Source: Rotaria socialis (lineage: Eukaryota > Rotifera > Eurotatoria > Philodinida > Philodinidae). Taken from it: DNA of 64,000 nt. The notes under the pieces were generated by a model. The model was not told where the DNA came from. It did not search any database and saw only the letters and a program-made list of their open reading frames with translations. Each line of letters starts with the position of its first letter. The stretch's first letter is position 1. Made by a program: the position numbers and the translations under genes. Of the stretch, positions 39,160 to 51,821 are shown in pieces. Location: the NCBI GenBank assembly GCA_905331475.1, contig CAJNYU010000295.1, positions 1-64,000 on the forward strand. Reading direction: 5' to 3'.

Positions 39160-39560
39160 TGTCGCGAATACCGCTTCAATTTTTGCGGTAAACCGCGGTA
39201 ATTTTAGAAAAGCGGTAAATTTGTATGAAATGGGAGCCCGTAACCGGAGCGGTAATACCGCGGTTAACCGCTAGTTTTTCCGGTACCCTTTTTTTACCGT
39301 CATCATATAGGAAAAAAAGATGCCTAAAATAGCCCGATCAATGACTTTTAGCAACAATTTTTNATCATATAGGAAAAAAAAGATGCCTAAAATAGCCCGA
39401 TCAATGACTTTTAGCAACAATTTTTTATAAACGCTCAGCGAACCGGTTAATCGAAAAATACCGGCGGTAAACCGCGGTAAATTTGTGTTGATGGGAGCCG
39501 GTAACCGGCGCGGTAACACCGCGGTAAACCGTCAATTTTACTCCGGTTTTTCCAACATGG
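39160..39560. repeat. CCGCGGTAA tract arranged as two direct copies
   Basis: Four CCGCGG sites (39193, 39258, 39472, 39519) sit in two similar blocks of roughly 100 bases, 39185-39290 and 39464-39560. Each block runs GCGGTAAACCGCGGTAA, then TGGGAGCC, then GTAACCGG and a second CCGCGG. The first block has an extra ~18 bases. Between them lies a duplicated AT-rich segment that contains the N at 39363. GGTAACC/ACCGGT words are self-complementary, as in the other tracts of this spacer. Confidence 0.7.
39301..39426. repeat. 62-bp tandem duplication around an N
   Basis: 39302-39362 and 39364-39425 are the same sequence (ATCATATAGGAAAAAAA... to ...TTTTAGCAACAATTTTT) except for one A in a poly-A run, and they are separated by the single N at 39363. 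This is the pattern left when an assembler closes a gap with overlapping contig ends, so the duplication is probably not biological. Confidence 0.8.
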
Positions 39561-39589
39561 GTCATGTCAATAATTCTGGAGAAAGGATA

Positions 39590-39715
39590 TTGTAGGAACC
39601 GAATGGGAAAATGCGGGAAAAAATTCGAAACATTTTCCGCTGGTATACTGCTTTCACCTTTCAGGGATTTCCCATGTCTTCCTGCCGTATCGCCGGGATC
39701 TGGGAATAGGTACAC
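39590..39715. repeat. Short tract of GGGAAA/TTTCCC words
   Basis: ATGGGAAAATGCGGGAAAA, CATTTTCC, GGGATTTCCCATG and CCGGGATCTGGGAAT occur within about 125 bases. It adjoins the CCGCGG tract and has the same scrambled two-strand character, but with a different core word. Confidence 0.45.
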
Positions 39716-40956
39716 TATTATACTGGTAAAGATGCTTGGAAGTTTATTCTCCTTGTACATATTGCTGTTGCAATTGCAACACCACCTTATCACTATTAGT
39801 ACTAGTACCGATATTCAATTAGTAAATGGCACAAGGAGCAAAAGTGAGAGTTCCGTAGTTCAAAAACATTTGAAGTACGCAAGTCTCACTGTTCCTCCTC
39901 GAATAAAGTGCATTGAAGATAGTTGTATTATTATTTTGATCGATGTACTTAAGTTTTGTGCAGATAATAAAATGATTTCGCATGATAGGGTTCAAAATAT
40001 ATATGGTTAGAAATCTGATAAGTTTTCTTAACTGAGGAAAAATATCACGCTCCTACTCCTGTTTTTAAACAGAAAATATGCCTAATGATACATTATACAA
40101 TGGTAATCGAAGACAGCGAATGTTGGAGGGTAGATTGAATTTGCTAAGAAAAGGCAGTTAATTTCCCTGTTCCAACAAAAAATATGATAATTAAATTGCT
40201 GAAGTTCTTTAAAGAGCTTGGATGCGTTTTATCATTACGAAATGTCGCATTCTAGAGCATTTGCAATTTTCTATTCATAGATCGTCTCGTACTATAAGCT
40301 AGCTTTTTTTAATACAATTTTCAATTATAGTCTCTTTTAGAGCACCATAAAAATAAGATTACGGTTATATTTTTTTCCTGCAATCAGAGATTAACAATAA
40401 GGAAAAAAGTGTATGAATTCAAGATGATAAATTGTAACGTATCATATCTAGAAACATTTACCTATTTTTGAAAAATTCTATTGTATATGATATTTCAATG
40501 ATATCAGGCGAATTTAAAAAACTATTTCAGTGTAGATTATGAACTTTATTTTCATATCGAAATAAAGAATTTTCGAAATAGAAGTAATTAATCAGAGGAA
40601 AATGTCAAGATTCACGAATCAACTAAACTGTAAGATAAGTTTTGAGTTTGATTATTGTTTCATTGATAGACTATATGTTTGTGCTCACCCCTATATTTGT
40701 GTAAGGATTTTCATAGTTAATTCTCTCGCAATAAAGTTTTTCTCATAGAAAACTAACGGCCTCTATTGATCTTGAGTGGCTCGGGTAGAAAGTTCGATTG
40801 GGTAAAACTTTTACATCACCTGACTGTCAACAAATATGTAATAATAATAAGGAGAATAACAAATAGCGTAGTAAAAATAGGAACAAATCATGTGAGAACT
40901 TCGTGTATAAATCAAAAGCCGTTTTCTTTTGCCGTCTTGATTCATGTAAATTTATT

Positions 40957-43900
40957 ATGGCAAATGACTTGCAACAACTTGCTTTAATTGAAAAAACTTT
41001 ACATCTTAAGTAGGTCAATGTGTTCTTTTTTGATAAATTCAATATTTGTTTTTTCTTCTTCTAATTATTATTAGTTATTTACGAGATTTTCGTGTTGAAC
41101 AATGTCAACTATTTCTTCAACATAAATGCACACAGTATGAAGCAGAAGATTTCTATTTGACATATTTAAAAAAATGAAATTGATCTTTTAGACATCGACC
41201 TTTTTCATGTTTTTATTGGCATTTTCAAAATCAACGACGTCGTCGTCCATTTCGACGACTAGATGGAACATTTTCTTATGATCCTGATTTTTATTGTAAC
41301 AACTATGATGAACAATCTGGTATTTGTCCAAATGGTGATGAGTAAGAGTTTTACAAAAAAAAACTTATTTCTATTACTATCAAGTTTTCTTTAATGTTTT
41401 CATAGTTGTCCACTCTTACATCGAAATGCAAATGATACAGAGAAACGTTATCATTTGCGATATTATAAAACAGGTTTATGTACACATGAATCTGATGCAA
41501 AAGGACACTGTCTTAAAAGTGGTCCTCATTGTTCATATGCTCATGGTGCAACTGATTTACGACAACCAATACTTGATAGTCGAGAAATGCAGAATAATGA
41601 TTTAGCTTTAGAAAGACTTGCAAGATTATGTATCAGTTTGGAAAATGAACGAGCTTTAAATGATGATCCAAAGTGGAGTGGTAAGATTATTTGCAGAAAA
41701 TCATAGAATCGAAGAAACTTCATTAACTTTACTAAATCAACTTTAACAAAAGTTCGATTTGATTGAGCAGGCCATATATTCATAAGAAAATCTCAGACCA
41801 AATTCACTATTAACTTATAAATTCTGAGTTGAATTAATTGATCTTTCTTCAAGTATCTTCTTTCTTGATTTGAATACCAGTGATGTAAGAGATTTGACAA
41901 GAGTGATGTCGATAGCAGATGACACTGCAATGTTTACTACAAAACCAATGTAGCTAGTTTTTGCAAATTTTCATATTTTTACTGTAATAGTTGTGTGTGA
42001 ATAGAATGTTAGTAGAATAGTGTATAGCTATGTACTGAATTCATGTCGAAACCTATTGTATGACAAATAGAAATCTCAAATTTCTTTTAATTCGACATTT
42101 TAATGCAATGATAATTTGTTTTACTATGCAAACAATTTAATAGGAAGAACTTCAAATGCAAAGCTTGATTTAATTGTATGATAAAACGATGGTAGCCTTA
42201 AATTGATTCTAATTTTCACGGTTTAATGATGGTTTCTAAAAGTTAGCTTTTTTTTCTTATATCAAGAATTTTGTCTAATCGTAAAAAATCGAAAGGAATA
42301 AAAAGACAACTATTACTCTATATATGCATGGGTAAAAAAGTTGAATTCTTAGATTTGAACTTGATTGAATTGAGTAACAAGTAGAATATCAACGGTATCA
42401 TAAATCTTTAGTATGTTTGACAAATACGATCTCAAATAAGTATTGAACTGTAAAAGTAAAAGTAAAAGCTTGAACACCGCTTCACTCATGTCACCGATCC
42501 TGACAGGTGTTGATATAAAGATCATAAATCTTGTCTAAATAACTATTCGTTAAAAGATACAATCTTATTTCTTATATCATTGCCGGAGGACTGAATGTAA
42601 GAATCGTTAAAGAATATATATCATACATTAGATAGAATCAAATAGTCTCTTCTTGAATAGAAAAAACAATTGAACTTTGTTTTAATTAATTTTTAATATC
42701 TGGAGGAAAAACGCTAAAAAGATATTTTTTGGATGGAAAAAATCTGTTGTGTATGTTAAGTATTGCTATAACAACTAAATAAGTTAGTGCTTTGCAAATT
42801 ACTCTAACTTTACAGACACCCTAGCCTTGTATTAAAATTTAGACAAGAAAAATAATAACAATGACATTTTATTTGTGATATCTTATATTGTTTAGATTCT
42901 CATTATGTACTTGCTAATTATAAAACTGAACCATGTAAACGTCCTCCTCGTCTCTGTCGACAAGGCTATGCTTGTCCACAATATCACAATCCACGTGACC
43001 GTCGTCGTAATCCATCGATATTTAAATACAAGTGAATATTTAGAAAAAAAACATCTGATTTTATCATTTAAAAAATGAATACTGATTATAGATCGACACC
43101 ATGTCCACATGTAAAACAAAACGATGAATGGATTGATCCAACTGTATGTGAATCTGGTGATGGTTGTAAATATTGTCATACACGTACTGAACAACAATTT
43201 CATCCAGAGGTTTAAAGAAAAAAGCGTTTGCTTGCCTTCAGAGTTGTTCATCCGTTTATTTTTTAAGATTTATAAATCAACTAAATGTAATGATGTTTCA
43301 ATGACAATCTATTGTCCACGAGGACCATTTTGTGCTTTTGCTCACATTGAACGTGCGTATCAAACAAATAGATGAAATTTAAAAACATTGTTTTTTATAC
43401 ATTTTTTAGAAGAATTAAAATCCTATCGAGACTTTGATCTTCATTATACAAATGAATTACCATTATCATCATTTATCCCAATACCGGAAGACAAAGAAGT
43501 TGGAATTCTCGATGTAAACGAAAATCTTTAATTTTCTTTTCTTTTTCAATTTCTTTTTATTCTTATTTTATGTTTAAAAGACATTATCAACAACGAGAAA
43601 CATTCCAAAAAAATTATCTCAACCATCTCTATATGATATTGAATCATTTTCATGCGCTGCTAAAAACGCATTTGATAGACATGTAAAAATATTTTAATTT
43701 TTCTCTTCAATTATCAAGTTTTCTGTTGATTAATTTTTTTTAGTCAGCAAGATCAACTAATTCTTCGAATGGACCATTTACAATGCAAGAAATGCTTTCA
43801 AAACTATCTCCGCAGCAACCATTTTACGAGCCTTCTCGAGTATCAGCGCCATCATTTCTAAATGATCAATTTCTTTTATCAGCTGCTGCATTAGCTGCTA

Positions 43901-45999
43901 GCCATTCCTATCCTCCACCATCGAGTTTTTTATCAACATTAGCAGCATCAAATTTACTCTCATCAATCAATGCACATTTTCATTCAATAACATCCACACC
44001 AACAAATTACTTTGATGATAAAAAAGATTGTCAAGATCAACAAGTTTTACCAGCTGATGTCAAAAATTTAATAGAATCATCATTAACAGCTATTGGTTTA
44101 GATCATGTTGATGATAATGATTTTGATAAAGCAGCTACAAACGAACAGAATACTAATGATTTACTCATTGATGATGACATGGATAGTTTTGAACGTTCGA
44201 CAACACCTGCAACAAATACTACATCACCAACAAATTTATTAACATCAGCAACGAATGAAACAACAAGACCAATGAATATTCCAAATTCATTTTCAACTGA
44301 TTATTTTTCACATTCATCATCAATAAAATCACCTTTCAATACACCCAATCAATTATTTGATGAAACTTTAGGATCGGTAAGGTTTAAATTAGATAAATTT
44401 TGTAAGAGAAAATTTTTTTCAAACTTAAATCAATTTTATTAATCAGAGAAATGCGTTAATTAATCTATAATATTTTATTCATATGATGAGAACATTATTT
44501 TCATAACTGGGTCTTCAACTTTCGAATACTATTATTGTTTCTATTGCAAGAAATAACCAAAGAAAAAGTGCGCCGCTTAAGTTGTCCATTTACACAACGA
44601 CAGATTTGATCTTCTTATTTCAGAATAGAAATCTATTAACAGATGTTACCACTTTGATTGTAAAGGCAAACGCCATGATTTTGTATGAAAAATTCTAACA
44701 CTTCAGCAATAATACAATATGAACATCGAATTTATTCGAAATTTACTTCAAGCATTCACTTTATATTTTATACTATTGTTTTACCAAAAACTATTTATGT
44801 TTAGCCCATTGATACTCCATTTCCTGAACCATCCACATCAAGCGGTGGGAGTAGTCGACCTGGTGAACTCTATAAAATGGCTGGTTTCAGTCAAGATTTA
44901 CCTTTATTGTTTCAGCCATTACAATCAACATCTCCTCAAACAACATTTCAACGTCTTAATACACCAAGTACACATGCATCCTCATCTTTATCATCTGAAA
45001 TTGATATGATGCGAAATCGTATATTACAAATGCAAAATTTAGCTACGACTGAAAAAGAGGTTAATATAACAATTTATGTTACTCTTTTTGTTTTACGTGT
45101 ATTTCATCTTTAATAGTCATCGGAAAATTGGCGTCGTGCAGCGAAAGATAACTATCGACTTGCTTTACAACTTGAACACGATAAAAGTTGTGCTGTACAA
45201 CAACGAGATGAAGCACTACATCAAATTGAACAAATGCGTCAATTATTTGTACATAACGTACGTTTATTACCGAGTGATCATGATTTAACGAAATTATCTT
45301 TGGATGATATTCGATCATTGCAAACGCAACTTCAACAAGAATTATCGAAACTGTCGGTGGTAAGTTTGCGTTTTGTTGTTGAGTAATTCTATTATACTTC
45401 AAGTCGGGTAAATATTTTGGATTTGCTTCCATAATCTGTGAATGGTAGTCGTTAATGTTATAGTCGACGAAAAGAATTTGAAAAATTATTTCCGATTATT
45501 TACTATATAATGCAGTTGGAATGCTAGTATAAAAGAGGACTCAGTCGAACTAGGATCTTTTATTTTTAGAGTACACCATAATGAAATCTAAGTAAAAAGT
45601 GACAATTGATGAGAGGAAACATTTTAATTTCATTTGTAAAATAGTTTTCAAAATATTACAGTATACTATTCGCACTCTATGCATATGTCAGACTTCAGAA
45701 ATTGTAAAAAGATTTGATTGCTGTAGAAATAAAAAAAGAAACTATAGGCATTCTACGGAGATTCTTTTTTCATATTGACAAAGCCAATCGGAAATATTTT
45801 CCTATGAATTACTAGGTTTCCTTCATATTCTTCTTCGTTAAAAATATCGATACCTATTTTTATGAAAAACAATAATCATATTCTCGTATTTTAGATTGAA
45901 CAAGTCAAATCAAATAAGGGTCAGCAGACGCCATCAGCAGAAAACAGTGCGGCAAAGCCAACTACAACTACTTCATCTTCTCCACAACATCCCAAATAA
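40957..45999 (+). CDS. UNK: Unkempt, CCCH zinc-finger RNA-binding protein
   Basis: Thirteen exons join in frame to 772 residues: 40957-41009, 41075-41134, 41192-41341, 41406-41680, 42896-43031, 43092-43209, 43268-43352, 43410-43513, 43581-43682, 43744-44376, 44805-45059, 45117-45359, 45895-45999. Unkempt binds UAG-containing mRNAs through two clusters of CCCH fingers and controls translation in neural development. All six fingers are present between about residues 20 and 295, with the family-typical QNQRRRRPFRRLDGTFSYDP, KRYHLRYYKTGLC, NYKTEPCKRPPRLCRQGYAC and YCHTRTEQQFHPEIYKSTKC blocks. A Ser/Pro/Asn-rich middle follows, then a coiled coil (NWRRAAKDNYRLALQLEHD... IRSLQTQLQQEL). The protein ends in SSSPQHPK without the C-terminal RING-like domain of fly and vertebrate Unkempt. 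The intron after finger 3 is 1.2 kb. A poly(A) signal follows at 46040. Confidence 0.95.
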
Positions 46000-46039
46000 T
46001 ATCCAGAAAAACAAGTTTTAGTTCCTTCAACGTCTAAAC

Positions 46040-46045
46040 AATAAA
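46040..46045 (+). promoter_or_regulatory. Poly(A) signal of Unkempt
   Basis: AATAAA 41 bases after the stop at 45999, supporting this as the true 3' end of the transcript. Confidence 0.6.
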
Positions 46046-49000
46046 CCTTTTTCTTTTTAACTGCCATTATATTACATGTTAGACTTTTTTTTTCTGATAA
46101 TATTTTTTTAACCTCTAGGCGAATCCTTCATATATGCACATTCTTATTATACATATATATTTTTGTTTTGTTTTTCTCGTTGGAGTGAACAGTGAAAGTG
46201 CATCATAATTTGTGTGTAGGAAAGCTTGTATATAGATAGTATTTCTGTTTTGTTTTATTTAAATATAGATAGGCGTGATTATTGTTGTATAAGTAACAGC
46301 GCATGACTTCTTATTTTTAGTAGATTTGAAATTGTCAAAGAAAAGGCAATTCTTTTGTAATATGATTACGTAACAGCAGTAGATATTATTTTTTGTTTCA
46401 TTAATTTATATGTGAAAAGATATGGATTTCATCTCGGTTATTTTGTTTTATTTTTCTCTTGTGTAGGCTAATCGTTTGAAAAATTGTATTTACTAAATAG
46501 GAAATTAATTGCTTTTTCTTTTACAAAATTTGTATTAATTATTTATATTTTAGACATGCGCATACGTGTACGACTGTCAATCTATTTCATGTTTCTTTCG
46601 ATATTCTAATAATATTTTATCTTTTAATTTTCATTTCTTATCATCTTCATGTATCCTAATAAAACTAAGATGTATTGAATTAAAATTTTCTTTGTTATGG
46701 ATTCTTCAGAATGAAATCAATTTTTATAAATATGTACACTTGGTATATAATCATTTTGATCGATTTCAGGCGTTTAAAGTTTTGCGGAAATAACAAAGAA
46801 TATGTAAACACAAATAAATCACAATTATTAGTTCTAACATAGAAATATAAACTGATTGATTGATTCAACTATGCATTTGTATCTCTAGTCCTAAGAAGAT
46901 GTAAACGTTTTTTCACATGAGAGTCTTAACAATAGATTAGGTTGTACAATTTCACTTGATTGTATTAAACTCTTACTATTGCAATTGATTATTTCATCTC
47001 TAAATGAGTATCATTCAAAGATAGGAACTTTTTTTTATCAATATTAAATGAATCCTTGAGTTCGAAAGCTTTTATCAGAATAGCTGCAGGATATGTTTTT
47101 ATAGATGTGATTATTAGGGAGAAAAAAAGAATTATTTAAACATATTTCTAGAAAAACTTATATAGCTTTTAACATTATGAATAAACAAGTTGCAATGATG
47201 AATTCATCAATATTATACATTCATCGTAATCCTTTTGGGAATTCTTGATTATTCTGATGTATTACTTTATATATTTGTTAATTTCACAGAAATGATGTAC
47301 AATAGACAGGAAAGACACAAGTCTCTATTTTTTATATGAATAAGAAACAACAATTGTATCACATTATATTGATTGTTTTACAAAATTTTATGCCGGGCCT
47401 GGACAAGAAGATATTTATGTCATGTTTTCGTTCTCTTCAAAGCATATAAACTAGAAGTGTTTATTTGTGTATCTAATTTTTATAATTGTAACAAATAATT
47501 AAAGATTAGCCCAGCCAATGAACAAGAATTGCATAATCAATATATACTTGTCAATCAAATACAGATAGTAAAATCAACTATTCTAGTTGATATACTTTGG
47601 AAAGGCATTTTTAAAACAAATGCAAAAATTCTGATATATTAAAGTGTTAATTTCAAATCATTCATAAATAAAAACTATTGATCTTGATAGTAATTATAAT
47701 TGAAATACGTATATTATCTTGTGAAACATGCATGTGTATTATTGAGTCTGATTGAAACAGGTTATTGAAACCACTGATGGCGATGCGCAGCAGAAACATA
47801 GATGATTTTTCTAGCACTATTGTTAATAAGATATTGATATTCATTACATTAACAGAATTAACAAATTGCTGCCTAATCGTATGTTTGTAGAGTACTATCA
47901 ATTTCTTCTAGAACAATTTTTACTTTTTGAAATGAAAGAAAAGTCGGGTCATTTGTTTCTAGACAGTATGTCATATATTTTGATAAATTATAGAATTAGA
48001 CAAGACCTTTATGAGAAATATAGATGATTCTTTGAAAGTGACTATTTCATGAAATAGACAAAATTTAGAATATAAAACAAAAATCATTATTTTATTGTAT
48101 GTGTGTTATAGAATGTCATATGATCTTTGACTTAAACTAAATATTTGATATAAATATTCATTTTCTTTCCCATACATATAGCTAGAATACATACAAAGAA
48201 CAAGAATCAGGTCACTGTTTGTCTATTCTGAGAATGTGTGTATGCAACTCTTGATGAAGCCATTGGTGCCTTTTTTCTTTTGTTGTTCATATAATACAAC
48301 AGGATGGAATGCAGAACGAGGAAAGAAGTTCACCACATTAACGAGAACAAAAAAAAGAAGCTGAGCAAAATATAGGCAAATTTTTTGGTGAACTAAACTT
48401 GAACTAGAGTGCGTAAATCTATATAGGAAAGCGAGAAAAAGAAATGTGTGAAATTAAGCAGACGGTAAGTACTATGAAAACATTGCAACCGGATACTCAT
48501 ATGTTCTCATATTATTATTATGACTGTTAATATTATTATGATGACAGAAGCAGCAGATCTTCTTTGTTTTTAGAATCAGAAATGCATAGGTATTTATCTG
48601 GTTGCTCATTTCTTAAATATAGAGTGCAAAAGAAAAGAAAATGCTAATAGATAGTAATCAATAAATAGGAAATATCAACACTCCATGCAAATACAGGTTA
48701 GCAATCGACTGAATTATTGTTACACATTTTTTACTTTGATTCATGCTGAATGACAGTAAAAGAGTTGATAATAGCGAGACGGACAACTTTCCGTTCACTC
48801 TCCTATGTCATTTTCTTTTCCTTAACGATAGATAGATGTTGATTCCTATAGAAGACAATATTAAATATGATAGTTGATTTGAAATGTTTTCAACTATCGA
48901 AAGTAATAATGAACTTGACCTTTTCTCTACATGTGTTTCAGATTATATCATTAGTAGTAGATTTTCTATATTAGTTAAATTATAGGAAAATTAAAATTTT

Positions 49001-49337
49001 ATTTTTTTCGACAAGTTTTGTTCGAAATATTAGACATCCTAGTATATCATCACTCTTTTGCTAGTCTTGTTATGACATGATTTGGTATATTGAAATAAGG
49101 GCATGCATTATCAGCCGAGCAGGAGTGAGTCTATACCGCGTTTTATGTACAAATGATGCAGTGAAACATTAGACAAGTTCTAATCTCTGTCTGATGTTGA
49201 CTCATGATTTATTGATATTGAGTGATAAAAAAAAACGAATAATAAACATTCCTGAGGGTATCGGCCTTTTTTCTCGCTCTATTTCTGTCCTTGGTTGTTA
49301 TCGTGCTAACCCGTTATTAATTTATGCGACTCGCATA

Positions 49338-49360
49338 TTTGTTTGTTTGTTTGTTTGTTT
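49338..49360. repeat. TTTG tetranucleotide repeat
   Basis: About five perfect TTTG units in otherwise featureless spacer. Confidence 0.85.
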
Positions 49361-50082
49361 GCTTACTTTCTTGTATGTTTGTCGTTTTCCTAATCGTCTT
49401 CGGCAAAGCAGTGCCACTAAATTGATTAAATTAACCATAGAATACTGTTCTACATTCTTTCATTCATTTGGATGGAGATAATCATTCTAATATTATAGAT
49501 ACTGTTTCATTTTCTTTTTTTCCCTGTAAGTCTATGAATACAAATCAGTTGATTATGTTTTATACAAATTGTTGTCGTGTGTGTGCGGCTGTTTTAGTTG
49601 ATGAATGAAATGGATAGGAGAAGAGCATTACGTCACAATCAATATGATCTATACATAGTTATTTATTATGCACTAGCATCGTTACCCTGTCGTGAATATG
49701 ATGATTCCCTGTGGAGAACTATTGAATTCATTTGAAGTGCATGCGATCATATAAAAAACAGAGAGAAAAAAAATTGAGCTATAGATGAAAAGAATGATTT
49801 AGAAAGTTAGAAGAAAACTTTCCTATTTTTCTTGACGTAATATGCACAGAACGGTACTATTGATTACGTGTATGTCTATCAATTGTAGAATAATCTTTCT
49901 CTCGTTATCCTCTCCAGTAACGTTCAGCCGTCATCGTCATCATCATCATTGTCTATTGCATAATTGAAGGCGAAGTGTTTCATTATCCTTTTAGCTATGG
50001 CTAGTATCACGATACTAACTATGGCAAATAGAAACTAAACATTTTTCTAGTAATCCATTTTAGAAGAACAAAATTCTTTAAT

Positions 50083-51521
50083 ATGTTTTATAAAACTCCA
50101 TATCCGTCTCTTGTTGCATTTCTTCTTCTAATGATCGGATGTGTTCTATTCGTAATGTCGACAATCTATACATTATACAAAGTTCAATATAGTGAAAAGT
50201 GGTCATGTAATCAATGGTAAGCTAATGAAGAACGAAGGAAAAAAATATTTATTATCTTTACTTATTAAGTTTACAACTTAGCCGACTTGTTATTGGTTGC
50301 GGTGTTGTAATAACATTTCTTTTCGGGTTATGTTTGGTTTTTTTAGCAAGTCTTATAACTGGAAAATCAATTAAAAAACATTATTGGGGCTATAGAAAGA
50401 CTATATGTGCAAGAATTTTGAATGGTTTTGTAAGTTGAAAATAATAACTTCTAATATGCATATCTATTTTTATAATTAGTTTTTACTTATAACATTTTTA
50501 TTAACAATTTCGTGGTTGGGCATTGCTTGTCTTACATTTATTCCACTTTATGGTTTTCTTTATATTTATTTTGTCGTATGTAATAATCGTTACGGTACAG
50601 CTGGAGGTAGTTTTGTAAACAGTAAGTAAATAAATATTTGACTTTGTACTCGTTGATTTTGTTCATGTACAAATATAAATATGTTTAGTTCTTAATGAAA
50701 TAAATCAGCATGCACATCGATTAGATGAAAAACCAGCACCATTTAAATTAGCTGATATTTGTCAACCAGTAAGTATCATTAAAATTCGATGTTGTTTACT
50801 TGATGCATGAAAGAATCTTGATGATTGAATCTGCCAAGATTTGCGAATACATGACCGGAGTATGAGATAGGAGTTGTGTTGACTTATAAATAGTTTTGCG
50901 CGATATTGTGATAAAATATTATGATTCGATTTGTTTTGTTTACTAATTAGTAAAGCTATTACATAAATGAAAAGTGAATAATATGTTCATTGTTTGAAAG
51001 CATTCTTTAGATTTTATGTTTAGAAAAAAGAGAGATCATTTTTGTTTTTGAAAGACCGAAGTCGGCTCATTTGGTACATTTATCATTTTTGATAGAATGA
51101 GTGTTATCTCTTGGGAGGTTACGAAATCGTTTCACACGGAATCATTGTAAGCTTCACTATCAGAGACTCAAAAAACTAAGAGAATTCTTTCTATTAATCA
51201 ACCTACCGAAAGAGTATATCTATCGTGTGAAGATTACGATTATTAATACATTATCGTTTATTCATTTAGTCTTATCGTGATTACTTCAGTTTAAGTATTG
51301 TTACAACAGCTTCATCGATATTGGTTATCTTAAGTTTGGTATGATATTAATAATAATCATAATAATAGTAATAAATATTATGTATTCTATTCTGTCGTTT
51401 TTTTTTGCAGATATTCTTAATGATCGCACAAGGGGCCAATCATGCTCATATTTATAATGGTAGAAATCGTTATGAATTAGCACAAAATAGTGATCAAGAT
51501 ATTGAAGATACAAAAATGTAA
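50083..51521 (+). CDS. M6: Proteolipid protein / glycoprotein M6 family tetraspan
   Basis: Six exons (50083-50216, 50282-50429, 50480-50621, 50689-50768, 51270-51338, 51411-51521) join in frame to 227 residues. Four hydrophobic helices are visible: SLVAFLLLMIGCVLFVMSTI (~9-28), VIGCGVVITFLFGLCLVFLA (~47-66), LLITFLLTISWLGIACLTFI (~96-115) and SIVTTASSILVILSLIFLMIA (~176-198). The intracellular loop TGKSIKKHYWGYRKTICARIL parallels the TTRAVRQIYGDYKTTICGKG loop of M6/PLP, the best diagnostic match, and the final helix plus tail resemble the LFIVALVGAGAALIALV end of the family. M6 proteins sit in the plasma membrane of neurons and epithelia and affect filopodia and cell contacts. The extracellular loop between helices 3 and 4 has few cysteines. 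Only the intron after exon 4 (501 bases) is long. Confidence 0.85.
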
Positions 51522-51821
51522 CATAAAAAAGAAAATTTAACTCTTAAGAGCATTCAATCAATGTTGTTCTCTTTGTATGCGTATTTTTCTTTTTATCAAA
51601 TTTCAAACGGAAACAAAACTCAAGTCAGTTACAGTTATAGAACAATAAGCAATATTCTTTTCATATTTACATCATTTTTTTCCGCAAATATAAACCAAAT
51701 GTGTGTGCTTCGTTTCTAAGAAAACTGAAAATTAACTGCAAGAAAAAAAGCAAACAAATATATGCTAATCTTTAAATTATTATCAATAGTGATGTGAATA
51801 GTGTCTTGTTTCTGATGATCT

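Larger units (their letters stand above)
35365..40956. other. 5.6-kb gene-free spacer with unusual repetitive tracts
   Basis: No gene is supported. The first kilobase is AT-rich and should hold the Ly6-like promoter. Four locally G+C-richer tracts are listed separately (36340-36770, 38040-38280, 39060-39125 with 39160-39560, and 39590-39715). Open frames running through them (36419-36724, 38999-39274, 39425-39793, 39564-40010) follow the repeat composition, not protein families. The only ambiguous base of the window is at 39363. The last 400 bases lead into Unkempt. Confidence 0.55.
46000..50082. other. 4-kb gene-free spacer between Unkempt and M6
   Basis: The first few hundred bases are T-rich 3' UTR-like sequence. 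No gene is supported further on: frames at 46566-46793, 47662-47901 and 49194-49481 lack domains or start at TTG. A TTTG microsatellite lies at 49338-49360. The last part should contain the M6 promoter. Confidence 0.5.

Noticed and set aside
38999-40010. Overlapping frames through the CCGCGG and GGGAAA tracts
   Set aside because: They open on both strands because the tracts are G+C-richer and so have fewer stops; one runs through the N and the assembly duplication.
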